Source: Sulfurospirillum diekertiae (lineage in GTDB: Bacteria; Campylobacterota; Campylobacteria; Campylobacterales; Sulfurospirillaceae). From it: a stretch of DNA of 64,000 nt. Numbering within the stretch: position 1 is the stretch's first letter; each line of letters starts with the position of its first letter. The stretch is from NCBI RefSeq assembly GCF_002309535.1, contig NZ_CP023275.1, positions 1,240,001 through 1,304,000 on the forward strand, given 5' to 3'. The notes under the pieces were generated by a model. It searched no databases. It was not told where the DNA came from and worked only from the letters and a program-made list of their open reading frames with translations. The translations under genes were made by a program, and so were the position numbers. Positions 36,196 to 46,066 of the stretch are shown here, one piece after another.

Positions 36196-36936
36196 GTGAA
36201 ATTCGAGCTTCTAGGAACGGCAGATACCGGGGGAATTCCTCTGCATCAGTGTCACTGTGAGATGTGTGAGGCAGCAAGGCAAAAAGGGGTGAGCAATCGC
36301 TCCACAAGTGCTTATTTAGAACTGGATGATGGCAGTGTTATTTTGTTTGATGCTGGGTATGACCTCTTATGTGATCGGTTTAATACAACACGTATCAGAG
36401 CCGTTTTTCTCACTCATTTTCATGCCGATCACTGTTTAGGTCTCATTCGTCTTCGCAAATCAGTGGACGCCATTACGTGCTATATTCCTGATGATAGACA
36501 AGGATTTGGTGACCTTTTTATTCATAAAGACTCCATCAATTATCAAGTTCTTCAACCGTTTGAAACTATAGAAATAGAAGGTGTGAAAATTGTAGCAGTT
36601 CCACTGTTGCACTCTAAGCTGACACATGGCTACGTGATCTTTACATGTAAAGGTGTTGTAGCGTATTTGACGGATTGTGCGAGCATTTCCTCGGAATCAC
36701 TTGCTTATCTGAAAGCTCAAAAAATTGACCATCTTTTTTTAGATGCGGCGTATACGCCATGGTTTGCTTCCAATAAACATTTGAATTGGGAAAGTGCAGG
36801 GGAATATATTGAGAGTATTAGTCCAAAAAACGGCTATCTCATTCATGCGAGTTGTAAAACCTTACTCCCTTTACATGTAAAGAAAATAAGGTTGAAATAT
36901 CCTTATATTGAACAAGGATTTGCGGTCGAGGTGTGA
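36196..36936 (+). CDS. Metallo-beta-lactamase-fold hydrolase (PhnP-like)
   Basis: The start is GTG at 36196 (the ATG two bases earlier is out of frame and meets TGA). The 246-residue protein has the metal motif LTHFHADHCLG near residue 74, then LLHSKLTHGYV and YLTDCASIS. A CHCEMC motif near residue 20 matches the zinc site of PhnP-type phosphodiesterases. It hydrolyses a phosphodiester, probably a cyclic phosphate. Two palindrome copies lie inside, read as FTCK and LHVK. Confidence 0.8.
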   Translation: MKFELLGTADTGGIPLHQCHCEMCEAARQKGVSNRSTSAYLELDDGSVILFDAGYDLLCDRFNTTRIRAVFLTHFHADHCLGLIRLRKSVDAITCYIPDDRQGFGDLFIHKDSINYQVLQPFETIEIEGVKIVAVPLLHSKLTHGYVIFTCKGVVAYLTDCASISSESLAYLKAQKIDHLFLDAAYTPWFASNKHLNWESAGEYIESISPKNGYLIHASCKTLLPLHVKKIRLKYPYIEQGFAVEV

Positions 36937-36939
36937 AGA

Positions 36940-37239
36940 TTATTCTTCATCCTCATCATCGTCAAAAGCTTCTTCGCCATCTTCATCTTCAAAGTAGATG
37001 TTATCTTCATTGCCATCGTAGTTATAGTCACTTTGATAGATGGGGTCGTCTTCATCTTCATCTAAATCGTCATCATCCTCTAGGTCTTCTTCGTACTCTT
37101 CTTCATTCATTAAAATATCTTCAACTTTGTCGAGGAACGCATCAATATCACCGGTAAAGAGGTGTTCAAAACGCATTGCATCAAGAATAAATTCACTCGA
37201 ACAACCGCTTTCAAGGAGGAGTTCTTTTAAGTCACGCAT
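36940..37239 (-). CDS. Very acidic small protein
   Basis: This 99-residue protein has a normal N-terminal helical half (ELLLESGCSSEFILDAMRFEHLFTG). From residue 46 on it is dominated by Asp and Glu, with runs such as EEEYEEDLEDDDDLDEDEDD. The ATG has an AAAGG ribosome site. No membrane segment or known motif is seen. A charge-based role (metal or protein binding, chaperone-like) is only a guess. It converges with the MBL-fold gene. Confidence 0.7.
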   Translation of the reverse strand: MRDLKELLLESGCSSEFILDAMRFEHLFTGDIDAFLDKVEDILMNEEEYEEDLEDDDDLDEDEDDPIYQSDYNYDGNEDNIYFEDEDGEEAFDDDEDEE

Positions 37240-37278
37240 ACTTTTTACCTTTGCTTTTTCTGCAATTCTACACTAATT

Positions 37279-39105
37279 TTAAATGTTTTTCAATTGTATT
37301 TCGTAAGTATCAAAAAGGGTATCATGGTTTACATGTAACGTTTCAAACTGCTCATAAAGTTTTTCAAGTGACTCTTCATCGCTCTTTATTTCTTTAGAAA
37401 GTCGTCCTAGTTCGCCAATATCATTTCCAGAAGAACATGCAATCAGTGCATCGTTTTTTGCTTTGATGCCCTCTTCAAGTTTTATGATTTTTGCTTCACA
37501 CTGATCAATCTGTTTTTTGAGCGGAGAAAGTTTGGAACTACGTTCCTGAATCAGTTTCGCACGCAGTTTCTTACTTTCATTGTAGTCATTTGAGACTACT
37601 TTTTTAGGTGCCACATCGATCTCTTCTTCCCAACCAATTTTCTCTAAAAATTCATCATAATTGCCATCAAAAAATTCCGCTTTATCGTGATGAAAAATGA
37701 TGAGAGCATCGGCGAGTTCTCGAAGCATCATTTCCGAGTGCGTGACTAAAATGGTAGAACCTTCAAAGTTTTTGATCGCTTCGCATAGAGAGTCGATGGA
37801 GTACATATCAAGGTGGTTGGTTGGCTCATCCAAAAAGAGAAGATTCGCCGGTGTTGCGATGATTTTGCCTAGCATTACACGACTGCGTTCGCCTCCAGAG
37901 AGAATACTAATCTCTTTTTCTGCCATCTTTCCGCTAAACATCATGCCACCACAGATAGCACGAACACGCGTAATGCCTAGGAGTGGATCTACTTCATAAA
38001 TCTCATCTATAATGCTATTTTTAAGATTGAGTCTTTGAATATTGGTTTGTCCAAAATGTGCAAAGGTTGTTTCAGGATGAAACGAAAGAGTACCTTGTTG
38101 GAGCGGTAATTCTCCTGCTATCACGTTAAGAAGCGTTGATTTACCTTTACCATTTTTACCAATGATGGCAAGACATTTTCCTTTTTCCAATTTAAAAGAG
38201 AGATTTTGAAAAAGAGGGTGGGCTGGATCATATCCAAAGCCGACATCTTTTGCTTCAAGCATGATTTTAGCAGGCGTTTTTTTATAGTTAAACGAAAAGT
38301 GAAGGCTACTTTCGACCTCAAGATCATCCATTTCGCCCATTTTTTCAAGCTGTTTTGCTTTACTTTGTGCCATGACTGCTTTAGATGCACGTGCTTTCTG
38401 CCGTGTCACAAAATCTTCAAGTTCGGCACGTTTTTTATCTAAATTGGCTTTGGTTTTAAGATAACGCTCATCGTCTTCTTCTAATTTTGCATAGTATTTT
38501 GAGCTGTTGCCCTCAACGATCATCAAGCTTTTTCGCCTCAGTCCCATAGTATGCGTGGTGACAGCATCCATAAAATCACGATCATGGGTAATCAAAATAA
38601 TCTCACCTTTAAACTCTTTGAGAAACGTTTGGAGCCAACGCATTGAAATAATGTCAAGGTAGTTGGTCGGTTCATCTAAAAGGAGTAAAGAGGGGTTTGT
38701 GGCAAGTAGTTTGACTAAATTAAGGCGAATTTGATAGCCGCCTGAAAAATTCATAGGATCTTTGTCTAAATCTTCTTGCGAAAAACCAAGTCCGAAAAGC
38801 ATTTTTTCGATTTTGTAAAGATCAAACGCTTCATCACCATGCAGTGCAGAAGCACACTCTTCACGTACCGTTTTATGGGTAAAAAGAATGTGTTGTCTGA
38901 GCGTTCCAATCGTGTAGTTTTTAGGGATAAGAATATCACCAGAATCGGCTTCTTCTTCTCCTAAAAGAATTTTAAAAAGGGTGGATTTTCCTGAACCATT
39001 ACGCCCAACAAAGCCTATTTTATTGCCATGGGCAAGGGTGAAACTGATATTTTCAAAAAGGGTTTGTACACCAAAGTGTTTAGAAAGATTAGTGACTTGA
39101 ATCAT
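37279..39105 (-). CDS. ABC-F ATPase (translation factor type)
   Basis: This 608-residue protein has two nucleotide-binding domains: Walker A GRNGSGKST near residue 34 and GKNGKGKST near 321, signatures SGGYQIRL and SGGERSRV, and Walker B LLLLDEPTNYLD and LLFLDEPTNHLD. The linker between domains is basic and helical, and a coiled-coil tail spans about 520-600. It has no membrane segments. ABC-F proteins act on ribosomes (Uup/EttA-like) or protect against antibiotics; which of these is not readable. A palindrome copy at 37328 lies near the C-terminus. Confidence 0.92.
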   Translation of the reverse strand: MIQVTNLSKHFGVQTLFENISFTLAHGNKIGFVGRNGSGKSTLFKILLGEEEADSGDILIPKNYTIGTLRQHILFTHKTVREECASALHGDEAFDLYKIEKMLFGLGFSQEDLDKDPMNFSGGYQIRLNLVKLLATNPSLLLLDEPTNYLDIISMRWLQTFLKEFKGEIILITHDRDFMDAVTTHTMGLRRKSLMIVEGNSSKYYAKLEEDDERYLKTKANLDKKRAELEDFVTRQKARASKAVMAQSKAKQLEKMGEMDDLEVESSLHFSFNYKKTPAKIMLEAKDVGFGYDPAHPLFQNLSFKLEKGKCLAIIGKNGKGKSTLLNVIAGELPLQQGTLSFHPETTFAHFGQTNIQRLNLKNSIIDEIYEVDPLLGITRVRAICGGMMFSGKMAEKEISILSGGERSRVMLGKIIATPANLLFLDEPTNHLDMYSIDSLCEAIKNFEGSTILVTHSEMMLRELADALIIFHHDKAEFFDGNYDEFLEKIGWEEEIDVAPKKVVSNDYNESKKLRAKLIQERSSKLSPLKKQIDQCEAKIIKLEEGIKAKNDALIACSSGNDIGELGRLSKEIKSDEESLEKLYEQFETLHVNHDTLFDTYEIQLKNI

Positions 39106-39237
39106 AGGTCAAACTCATTACATGTAAAATTTTTTCTTCAAGAAGAAGTGCGTGGTATTATAAAAAAAGTTTTGCAAGAACTTGATTAAACGTTATTGTT
39201 ATTGATGAGTGTAGTTTAGAAAGCTTGAAAATAAAAC

Positions 39238-40032
39238 TTATTCAGCTTTCTTATTGATGGCATTGAGTGTATCTAAGATAGACTCTTTTTTTGTCGAATT
39301 GTCCGGTCCTGAAATACGCATTGTAAATTCAACGCGACCATTCTTGTCACGACCTTCCGCCGTATCGTTATTTGTGAGAGGTTTTGTATCTCCATAACCT
39401 GCTGAGCTTAAACGATCTTTGGCAATACCATTACGAATGAGGACACGGATAACAGCATTGGCACGAGCACTGGAGAGTTCAAGGTTGTCTTGGTATTTAG
39501 AGCCATTTGGAAGTGCCGTTGCGTCAGTAAATCCTTTAACGATAACTTCAACATTTTTAGGAAGCATTGCAATAATGTCAGAAACACGTTTGAGGAAAAG
39601 CATGGAGTCACTGTTAACAATCTCAGCAGAACCTGGTGCAAAAAGAAGTTTAGTAGGGAGTTTTAAAATCGCACCATCAACTTTTTGCTCTAATGATCCT
39701 TCTCCAATATTCATTTTCTCAATCATTTGTGCTAAACGAGCAATTTCTTCAAGTTGCGCAGAAGTTCCACCCGCATTGCCTTTGTCTTTATCTTTAGCCG
39801 CATCTCCCGATTTAATAGACATGCTCATAACAGGAGTTGCTTCTTCAGGTTTCGCGCTGTAGTCGTAGATTTTGACAAACTCTTCTTTGAGGGCTTTCAT
39901 TTTTTCAGTGTTAGTAGAGGCAATAGCAAAGAGTGCGATAAAAAGGGCAAGTAAAAGACTAAAAAAGTCCGCAAAAGGTACGGCCCATTTTTCACCTGCT
40001 TCACATTCGACTTTTTTGCACTTTTTACCCAC
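39238..40032 (-). CDS. motB: Flagellar motor stator protein MotB
   Basis: This 264-residue protein has a short cytosolic part, one membrane helix with the proton-carrying Asp in PFADFFSLLLALFIALFAI (residues 19-37), and a periplasmic OmpA-like peptidoglycan-binding domain (VKGFTDATALPNGSKY, LELSSARANAVI). With MotA it forms the proton channel of the flagellar motor. The ATG is 10 bases after motA. Confidence 0.93.
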   Translation of the reverse strand: MGKKCKKVECEAGEKWAVPFADFFSLLLALFIALFAIASTNTEKMKALKEEFVKIYDYSAKPEEATPVMSMSIKSGDAAKDKDKGNAGGTSAQLEEIARLAQMIEKMNIGEGSLEQKVDGAILKLPTKLLFAPGSAEIVNSDSMLFLKRVSDIIAMLPKNVEVIVKGFTDATALPNGSKYQDNLELSSARANAVIRVLIRNGIAKDRLSSAGYGDTKPLTNNDTAEGRDKNGRVEFTMRISGPDNSTKKESILDTLNAINKKAE

Positions 40033-40042
40033 TTAGTATCCC

Positions 40043-40816
40043 TTATTTGTCAAATTGGCTTTTTTTCTCTTCAAGAGGAGAAAGATAATTGAGAAGTTTC
40101 ATTTCAAGCGTACGAGGATTGTCACCATGAGAAATACCTAAAATTCCTGCTAAGATGACACGTTTTTCTTTTACAATATCTATTGATTTTCCCTTAAGTT
40201 TATGTCCCCATGGACCTAAGAAGATATAAGAACCTGCAATACCAAAAACAGTCGCAGTAAAGGCACCACCAATACCCATCGCCATTTCAGCAGGGTTGTC
40301 TAATTTTTGAAGTGCCAAGATCAGACCCAAAACAGCGCCAATGAGTCCCATAACGGGGCAGGTTTCCCCTGCATGTACCCAATAGTGTGCAGAACCATGG
40401 TAATACTCTTCCGTCTGTTCAATCAAAATATCGAGTGTCTCTTCAATCTCATGCGCTTCAACACCATCAACGGCCATACTAAGACCTTTTTTGAAGAACT
40501 CATCGTCCATTTGATTGGCATGGGATTCAAGCGCTAAAATGCCATCACGTCTGGCAATAATGGCAAAGTCAATAATTTGTTTAATACGTGCATGAAGATC
40601 AACTGATGATTTTTTGAAGATAACTTTAAACTCTTTAAAGGCACCTCTAACATATTCTTGGGGAGTTGCAGACATCGCTGCTGCCATAGCGGTTGGAATA
40701 ACGATAATAAATGACGTGATGTGCAAAATATGAAGAGGATTTCCACCTTCTAATATATCACCGGTAGAAATAGTGGTGATGGCGAGTACCATGCCCAAGA
40801 TGACGGTTAAGTCCAT
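40043..40816 (-). CDS. motA: Flagellar motor stator protein MotA
   Basis: This 257-residue protein has four hydrophobic segments, two near the N-terminus and two at about 150-210. The cytosolic loop carries the charged residues that touch FliG. The PVMGLIGAVLGLILALQKL block is the typical third helix. It is the first gene of the motAB pair. Confidence 0.93.
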   Translation of the reverse strand: MDLTVILGMVLAITTISTGDILEGGNPLHILHITSFIIVIPTAMAAAMSATPQEYVRGAFKEFKVIFKKSSVDLHARIKQIIDFAIIARRDGILALESHANQMDDEFFKKGLSMAVDGVEAHEIEETLDILIEQTEEYYHGSAHYWVHAGETCPVMGLIGAVLGLILALQKLDNPAEMAMGIGGAFTATVFGIAGSYIFLGPWGHKLKGKSIDIVKEKRVILAGILGISHGDNPRTLEMKLLNYLSPLEEKKSQFDK

Positions 40817-40964
40817 AAAGTCAGCTCCAAAAAATAGTATAAAACGTTTTCAAGCATTATCGGTTAAAATGCAAAAAACTTTACATGTAAGGCAATAATA
40901 TAACAATCTTCCTTAGATAAGATGCTATTATTGCTACGCTTAAAGTAGAAAAATTGATTTGTAG

Positions 40965-40970
40965 TATAAT
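40965..40970 (+). promoter_or_regulatory. Predicted -10 box of the TetR gene
   Basis: TATAAT lies 34 bases before the tetR ATG. A copy of the repeated palindrome at 40880-40890 lies upstream, in the space divergent to motA. Confidence 0.45.
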
Positions 40971-41003
40971 TGCAAAAAGTGTCAAATAAAGGAGTAAGTT
41001 AAC

Positions 41004-41666
41004 ATGAGTGAAGAGAAATGCAGATGTTTTATCAGTTCTCTCGTTGATCGACTCAGTGGTAAAGCCGAATCACGTTGCACGAAGATTATTGATGTGGCGT
41101 ATCGGCTTTTTTTAGATAATGGCTATGAAAACGTCAGTATGAATGATATTGTCAAGCATGCAGGGGGGTCACTCGCGACATTGTATAAGCATTTTGGCAA
41201 TAAAGAACAACTGTTTATTTACATTTTGGAACAAAAATCAGAAGAAGTTTTTGGCGAATGGGGTCGTAAAAGTGTCTGTTATGAGGGGCGTATTGAAGAA
41301 TTTTTAACGGAAACAGGAAGGATGTTTTTAGATTTGGTGACAACACCAGATGCCATTTTATTTCACCGTTTACTTATATCAATAGGGTATATTAATGATT
41401 CCAGACTCAATAAAACGCAGATCCAGAACCTTATGTCGGTTCCCGTCATTATTATTGCAAATTATTTAGAAAATGAAAAAGTAAACGGTCATATCGAAGT
41501 TGAAGATACCTATTTAGTGGCAGAGCAATTTTTAAATGCTGTCAAAGGGCCATTTCTTTTTCAGACAATTTTGGGGATTCAAATTGATATCTCTGAAGAA
41601 ACGCGTTTAAAAGCTTTAAAACAAGTCGTAACCATTTTCTGTCGCGGCTTACATGTAATACAATAG
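41004..41666 (+). CDS. TetR-family regulator (CmeR-like)
   Basis: This 220-residue protein has the TetR HTH at about residues 32-72 (AYRLFLDNGYENVSMNDIVKHAGGSLATLYKHFGNKEQLF) after a cysteine-bearing N-terminal tail (CRC). The ligand domain is helical. It lies directly upstream of, and in the same direction as, the efflux operon. A palindromic operator like the CmeR site of Campylobacter lies between them, so repression of the pump is likely. A palindrome copy at 41649 sits at its C-terminus. Confidence 0.88.
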   Translation: MSEEKCRCFISSLVDRLSGKAESRCTKIIDVAYRLFLDNGYENVSMNDIVKHAGGSLATLYKHFGNKEQLFIYILEQKSEEVFGEWGRKSVCYEGRIEEFLTETGRMFLDLVTTPDAILFHRLLISIGYINDSRLNKTQIQNLMSVPVIIIANYLENEKVNGHIEVEDTYLVAEQFLNAVKGPFLFQTILGIQIDISEETRLKALKQVVTIFCRGLHVIQ

Positions 41667-41695
41667 TTACTTTTTTTTCCGTTAGTGAAATTAGC

Positions 41696-41724
41696 TTGAT
41701 TTTTTTACTTTTTTCGGATACAAT
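41696..41724 (+). promoter_or_regulatory. Predicted promoter of the first efflux operon
   Basis: TTGATT (41696-41701) and TACAAT (41719-41724) are 17 bases apart. They lie just before the operator. Confidence 0.6.
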
Positions 41725-41737
41725 TTCGCCCATAAAG

Positions 41738-41758
41738 TGTAATGTATATTACATTACA
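41738..41758. promoter_or_regulatory. TetR/CmeR-type operator
   Basis: Perfect 9-base arms TGTAATGTA and TACATTACA flank TAT. The inner TGTAAT...ATTACA closely resembles the known CmeR site. It overlaps the expected transcription start. Confidence 0.75.
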
Positions 41759-41776
41759 TAAAATTGGGAGCGAAAA

Positions 41777-42934
41777 ATGACAACAAATAGAGTGTATTTA
41801 ACATATGCTAGATATGCATTAATAGGTGTTTTGGGAGCTTTTTTGGTAACAGGATGCTCAAGCCAAGATAAAAAAGCAGCAGGGATGCCAGCGATGCCTC
41901 CTTTAAGTGTATCCACCTATAAAGTGATCACCAGTGATGTTCCTGTTTCATTAGAATATCCAGCAAAAGTAAAAAGTATGCAACAAGTGAGTATTGTTGC
42001 ACGTGTCAGTGGTGTTTTGGAAAAGAAATACTTTACTGAAGGTAGCTTTGTAAAAGCAGGTGAAACACTCTATCAAATTGACTCAGACCGTTATGAAGCA
42101 TTGATGCAAGAAGCGGTGGCAGATGTTGGTGTAAAAGAAGCGACCCTTAAACAAGCAACACGTGATTGGGAACGTACCAAAGCCTTGTTTGATCAAGATG
42201 CTGTGAGCCAAAAAGAGCGTGATGCCGCACTCTCTGCCTATGAGTCAGCAGGAGCTTCGCTCAAATCTTCACAAGCAGCGCTTAAAAAAGCAACGATTGA
42301 TTTTAACTATACCAAAGTTAAAGCAACCATTAGTGGTATGACAAGCCTCAATGCTCAAGATGTTGGAAGTTATGTCGGTTCTAGTAGTGATACGATGACA
42401 CTAACGACGATTACCCAAACCGATCCTATCTATGTTGAATTCTCCTTACCTGATATTGAACTTTTGAAAAAACGTTATGTGATGGGAACAGGTAACTGGA
42501 ATAGTTTAGCGCAAGCAAAACTTCCTATTCAACTCTCTACCCCCGATGGCACCAAATATGCCAAAACGGGAACTTTAGATTTTATCGATAGTTATGTGGA
42601 TGCTGAAACTTCTACGATTAAAGCAAGAGCCACCTTTGCTAATCCCAATAATATTTTAATACCCGGTCTGTTTGTACGTGTGAATGTAGAAGGCTTGGTC
42701 TATAAAGATGCGATTAGTATTCCTCAAAAGGCATTGTTACAAGAAGCCATTGGTTCGTTTGTGTATGTTGTCAAAGAGGGCAAAGCGACTAAAGTTCCTG
42801 TCAAAGCAGGAACCGTTCATAATGACACCTATATCATTGAAAGTGGTTTGAGTGCAGGAGATGTTGTCATTACCGATAACCTCACGAAACTGCGCCCAGG
42901 TTCTGCGGTTAATGTTATAGAAGCGAAGGAATAA
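41777..42934 (+). CDS. RND efflux periplasmic adaptor (CmeA/AcrA type)
   Basis: This 385-residue lipoprotein has a lipobox Cys (FLVTGCSSQ). The MFP core follows: biotinyl-lipoyl motif (VARVSGVLEKKYFTEGSFVKAGETLYQID), a coiled-coil hairpin at about 105-180, and beta-barrel blocks (PIYVEFSLPD, ATFANPNNILIPGLFVRV). It bridges the inner-membrane pump and the outer-membrane channel. Order adaptor-pump-channel; 3 bases to the pump gene. Confidence 0.93.
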   Translation: MTTNRVYLTYARYALIGVLGAFLVTGCSSQDKKAAGMPAMPPLSVSTYKVITSDVPVSLEYPAKVKSMQQVSIVARVSGVLEKKYFTEGSFVKAGETLYQIDSDRYEALMQEAVADVGVKEATLKQATRDWERTKALFDQDAVSQKERDAALSAYESAGASLKSSQAALKKATIDFNYTKVKATISGMTSLNAQDVGSYVGSSSDTMTLTTITQTDPIYVEFSLPDIELLKKRYVMGTGNWNSLAQAKLPIQLSTPDGTKYAKTGTLDFIDSYVDAETSTIKARATFANPNNILIPGLFVRVNVEGLVYKDAISIPQKALLQEAIGSFVYVVKEGKATKVPVKAGTVHNDTYIIESGLSAGDVVITDNLTKLRPGSAVNVIEAKE

Positions 42935-42937
42935 AGT

Positions 42938-45900
42938 ATGTTTTCTAAATTTTTTATCAACAGGCCTATTTTTGCAACCGTCCTCTCGATTGTTGTGATT
43001 ATAGCGGGCTTGATGGGTATAAAAGGCTTGCCTATTGAGGAGTATCCTCAAGTAACGCCTCCTCAAGTTACCGTCAAAGCAACGTATGCAGGAGCAAGTG
43101 CTGATACCATTTCTAAAACGGTTGCAGCACCGATTGAGCAACAGATAAATGGTGTTGAAGATATGATTTATATGTCTTCAACGGCTTCATCAACAGGCTC
43201 TTTATCGATCAATGTTTATTTTAAAATTGGAACAAACGCCGATCAAGCGACGATTAACGTCAATAACCGTGTTCAAGCAGCCCTTAGCAGTCTTCCAAGT
43301 GAAGTACAAGCGCAAGGCGTCACGGTACGTAAACAATCATCTACGATTTTAAAAGTTATTTCGATTATTTCACCAAACAATAGCTATGACAAAATTTACA
43401 TGGCAAACTATGCACTTGTCAATGTTATTGATGAACTTAAGCGTGTTAATGGTGTGGGTGATGCTGCATTGTTTGGCAATCAAGACTATTCTATGCGTAT
43501 TTGGATGAAGCCAGATCAACTCGCCAAATACAATCTCACCCCAACGGATGTGATCAATTCGATCTCGGAGCAAAATGCTCAGTTCGCAACAGGACGTTTC
43601 AATCAGGCTCCTACCAAAGCGGCTCAAGCATATACCTATACGGTCACAACACAAGGGCGATTTGATAAAGTCGAAGAGTTTGAAAATATCATTTTAAAAT
43701 CGAACAAAGATGGCTCGACCTTACGCCTCAAAGATGTTGCACGCCTTGAACTTGGTGCTGCATCGTATGATGTATCGGCAACGCTTAATGGGCAAACGAT
43801 GGTACCGATTGGTATCTATTTACAATCAGGTGCCAACGCGCTGGAAACAGCCAAAAAAGTCGACGCAGTCATGGAAAAACTTTCAAAATCTTTTCCTGAA
43901 AATATGGCCTATGTAACACCATACGATACGACAAAATTTATTCAAATTTCGGTACATGAAGTGGTAAAAACACTCATTGAGGCCCTTTTACTCGTTGTTA
44001 TTATTGTTTACATGTTCTTACAAAATATGCGTGCGACAATTATTCCTATTTTGGCTATTCCTGTTTCGATCATTGGCTCATTTGCAGGTATGTATGCACT
44101 GGGTTATTCGATTAACCTTTTAACCTTATTTGGTTTGGTGCTTGCCATTGGTATCGTTGTTGATGATGCTATTATCGTTATTGAAAACGTTGAACGTATC
44201 TTGCATTCTGAAAAAGATATTACCGTCAAAGATGCAACGATTAAAGCAATGCAAGAGGTAACTGCTCCAGTTGTTGCCATTGTGCTTGTTTTATGTGCTG
44301 TTTTTATCCCAGTATCGTTTATGGGTGGTTTTACAGGACAAATGTACCAACAATTTGCGATTACCATTGTTATCTCGGTCATTATTTCAGGTATGGTAGC
44401 GTTAACCTTAACACCTGCTTTATGTGCAATTTTCCTAAAGAAGAAAGAGCCACAACCGTTTTGGTTTGTCAAAAAATTTAATGAGTTCTTTGATGCCTCA
44501 ACCAATTGGTTTACCAGTGGGGTTAGTTTAGTCGTACGCCATGGCATTATTAGTATTATCGTTTTTGCAGCACTGATGGGCGTAACATATGAACTTTTCC
44601 AAAAAGTACCAACAAGTCTTGTTCCGATGGAAGACAAAGGCTTTTTACTTGCCGTTACTGCGTTGCCTCCTGCTTCTTCTCTTAATCGTACAGAAGGTGT
44701 AAGTACCGAACTCAGTAAAATTACGGCAAATGTGCCTGAAATCGAATATACTATTGCTATCTCAGGGTTTGACCTTATTAGTGGTGCAGCTAAAACTAAT
44801 GCGGCGACAGCCTTTATCAACCTAAAAGATTGGAGTGAGCGAAAAGCGCCAAACCAAAATTCAGAAGTACTCAGTGGCGCACTAAACGGTGCCTTCTTTG
44901 GTGTACCTGATGCTACCATCTTTGCACTAAATCCTCCACCGATTATGGGACTAAGTATCTCAGGTGGTTTTGAGATGTATTTACAAGATCGAACGGGTGG
45001 TTCATTAGAGGAGCTTGGTAGAATTACCAATGCAATTGTTGCCAAAGCGAGACAAAGACCCGAACTTACGATGGTGAGAAGTACCTTTGACACAGCTGTT
45101 CCTCAATTTAGAGTGACATTAGATCGTGAAAAAGCGAAGGCATTAGGTATCTCAATCAAAGATGTCTTTACCACACTTCAATCAACATTTGGTGCTTACT
45201 ATGTCAATGACTTTAACCTTTTTGGACGTACCTATCAAGTCAATGTTCAATCAGAAGCTAATTTTAGAGAAAAACCTGAGGATATGAAAAATATCTTTGT
45301 GAAATCAAATACGGGAAAATTGATTCCTATCAGTTCATTGGTGACGTATGAGCGTACCATCGGACCCGATATTGTGGATCGTTTTAACATCTTTACCGCG
45401 GCAAAAATCGTGGGCGAGCCAAAACCGGGTTACACATCGGGTGATGCGATTAAGGCGATTGAAGAAGTGGTTAAAGAAGTCGCACCTGAAGGCTATACCA
45501 CAGGATGGGCTGGAACGTCATTTCAAGAAAAAGAGATGGAAGGCAGTGGCTCACAAGCATTCATTTTCGGACTAGTCTTTATCTTCTTGATTTTGTCAGC
45601 TCAGTATGAGAGATGGTTGATGCCACTTGCGGTTATTACCGCGGTTCCGTTTGCTGTCTTTGGTGCGATTATGGCGGTTTATTTACGAGGACTGAGCAAC
45701 GACATCTATTTCCAAATCGGTCTTTTGGTACTGATTGCTTTATCGGCTAAAAATGCGATTTTGATCGTTGAGTTTGCAATGCAAGCGCAAGAGAAAGGTA
45801 AGTCAATTTTTGATGCAACCCTTGAAGCGGCACGTTTACGTTTCCGTCCGATTGTTATGACATCACTTGCCTTTACCATTGGTGTTTTACCTTTGGCGAT

Positions 45901-46066
45901 TAGCTCAGGTGCCGGTGCGGGAAGCCGTCATGCGATAGGGACGGGTGTTATTGGTGGTATGATTGCCGCAACAACCATTGCGATCTTCTTTATTCCACTC
46001 TTTTACAACTGGCTCGCGTCATTAAATGCGAAGTTTTCACGTAAAGGAAAAAAAGATGAAGAATAG
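42938..46066 (+). CDS. RND multidrug efflux pump (HAE1, CmeB/AcrB type)
   Basis: This 1042-residue protein has the RND layout: N-terminal helix, large periplasmic porter loops and helices 2-6 and 8-12. Helix 4 has the proton-relay pair in VVDDAIIVIEN, and helix 10 has the Lys in ALSAKNAILIVEF, as in AcrB. FKIGTNADQA and the QVTVKATYAGASADT start are typical. It exports drugs, bile-type detergents and dyes from the periplasm, driven by protons. Confidence 0.95.
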   Translation: MFSKFFINRPIFATVLSIVVIIAGLMGIKGLPIEEYPQVTPPQVTVKATYAGASADTISKTVAAPIEQQINGVEDMIYMSSTASSTGSLSINVYFKIGTNADQATINVNNRVQAALSSLPSEVQAQGVTVRKQSSTILKVISIISPNNSYDKIYMANYALVNVIDELKRVNGVGDAALFGNQDYSMRIWMKPDQLAKYNLTPTDVINSISEQNAQFATGRFNQAPTKAAQAYTYTVTTQGRFDKVEEFENIILKSNKDGSTLRLKDVARLELGAASYDVSATLNGQTMVPIGIYLQSGANALETAKKVDAVMEKLSKSFPENMAYVTPYDTTKFIQISVHEVVKTLIEALLLVVIIVYMFLQNMRATIIPILAIPVSIIGSFAGMYALGYSINLLTLFGLVLAIGIVVDDAIIVIENVERILHSEKDITVKDATIKAMQEVTAPVVAIVLVLCAVFIPVSFMGGFTGQMYQQFAITIVISVIISGMVALTLTPALCAIFLKKKEPQPFWFVKKFNEFFDASTNWFTSGVSLVVRHGIISIIVFAALMGVTYELFQKVPTSLVPMEDKGFLLAVTALPPASSLNRTEGVSTELSKITANVPEIEYTIAISGFDLISGAAKTNAATAFINLKDWSERKAPNQNSEVLSGALNGAFFGVPDATIFALNPPPIMGLSISGGFEMYLQDRTGGSLEELGRITNAIVAKARQRPELTMVRSTFDTAVPQFRVTLDREKAKALGISIKDVFTTLQSTFGAYYVNDFNLFGRTYQVNVQSEANFREKPEDMKNIFVKSNTGKLIPISSLVTYERTIGPDIVDRFNIFTAAKIVGEPKPGYTSGDAIKAIEEVVKEVAPEGYTTGWAGTSFQEKEMEGSGSQAFIFGLVFIFLILSAQYERWLMPLAVITAVPFAVFGAIMAVYLRGLSNDIYFQIGLLVLIALSAKNAILIVEFAMQAQEKGKSIFDATLEAARLRFRPIVMTSLAFTIGVLPLAISSGAGAGSRHAIGTGVIGGMIAATTIAIFFIPLFYNWLASLNAKFSRKGKKDEE

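Noticed and set aside
36940-37276. Plus-strand Ser-rich and His-rich frames opposite the acidic gene
   Set aside because: They are complements of the Asp/Glu codon runs and lack starts with ribosome sites.
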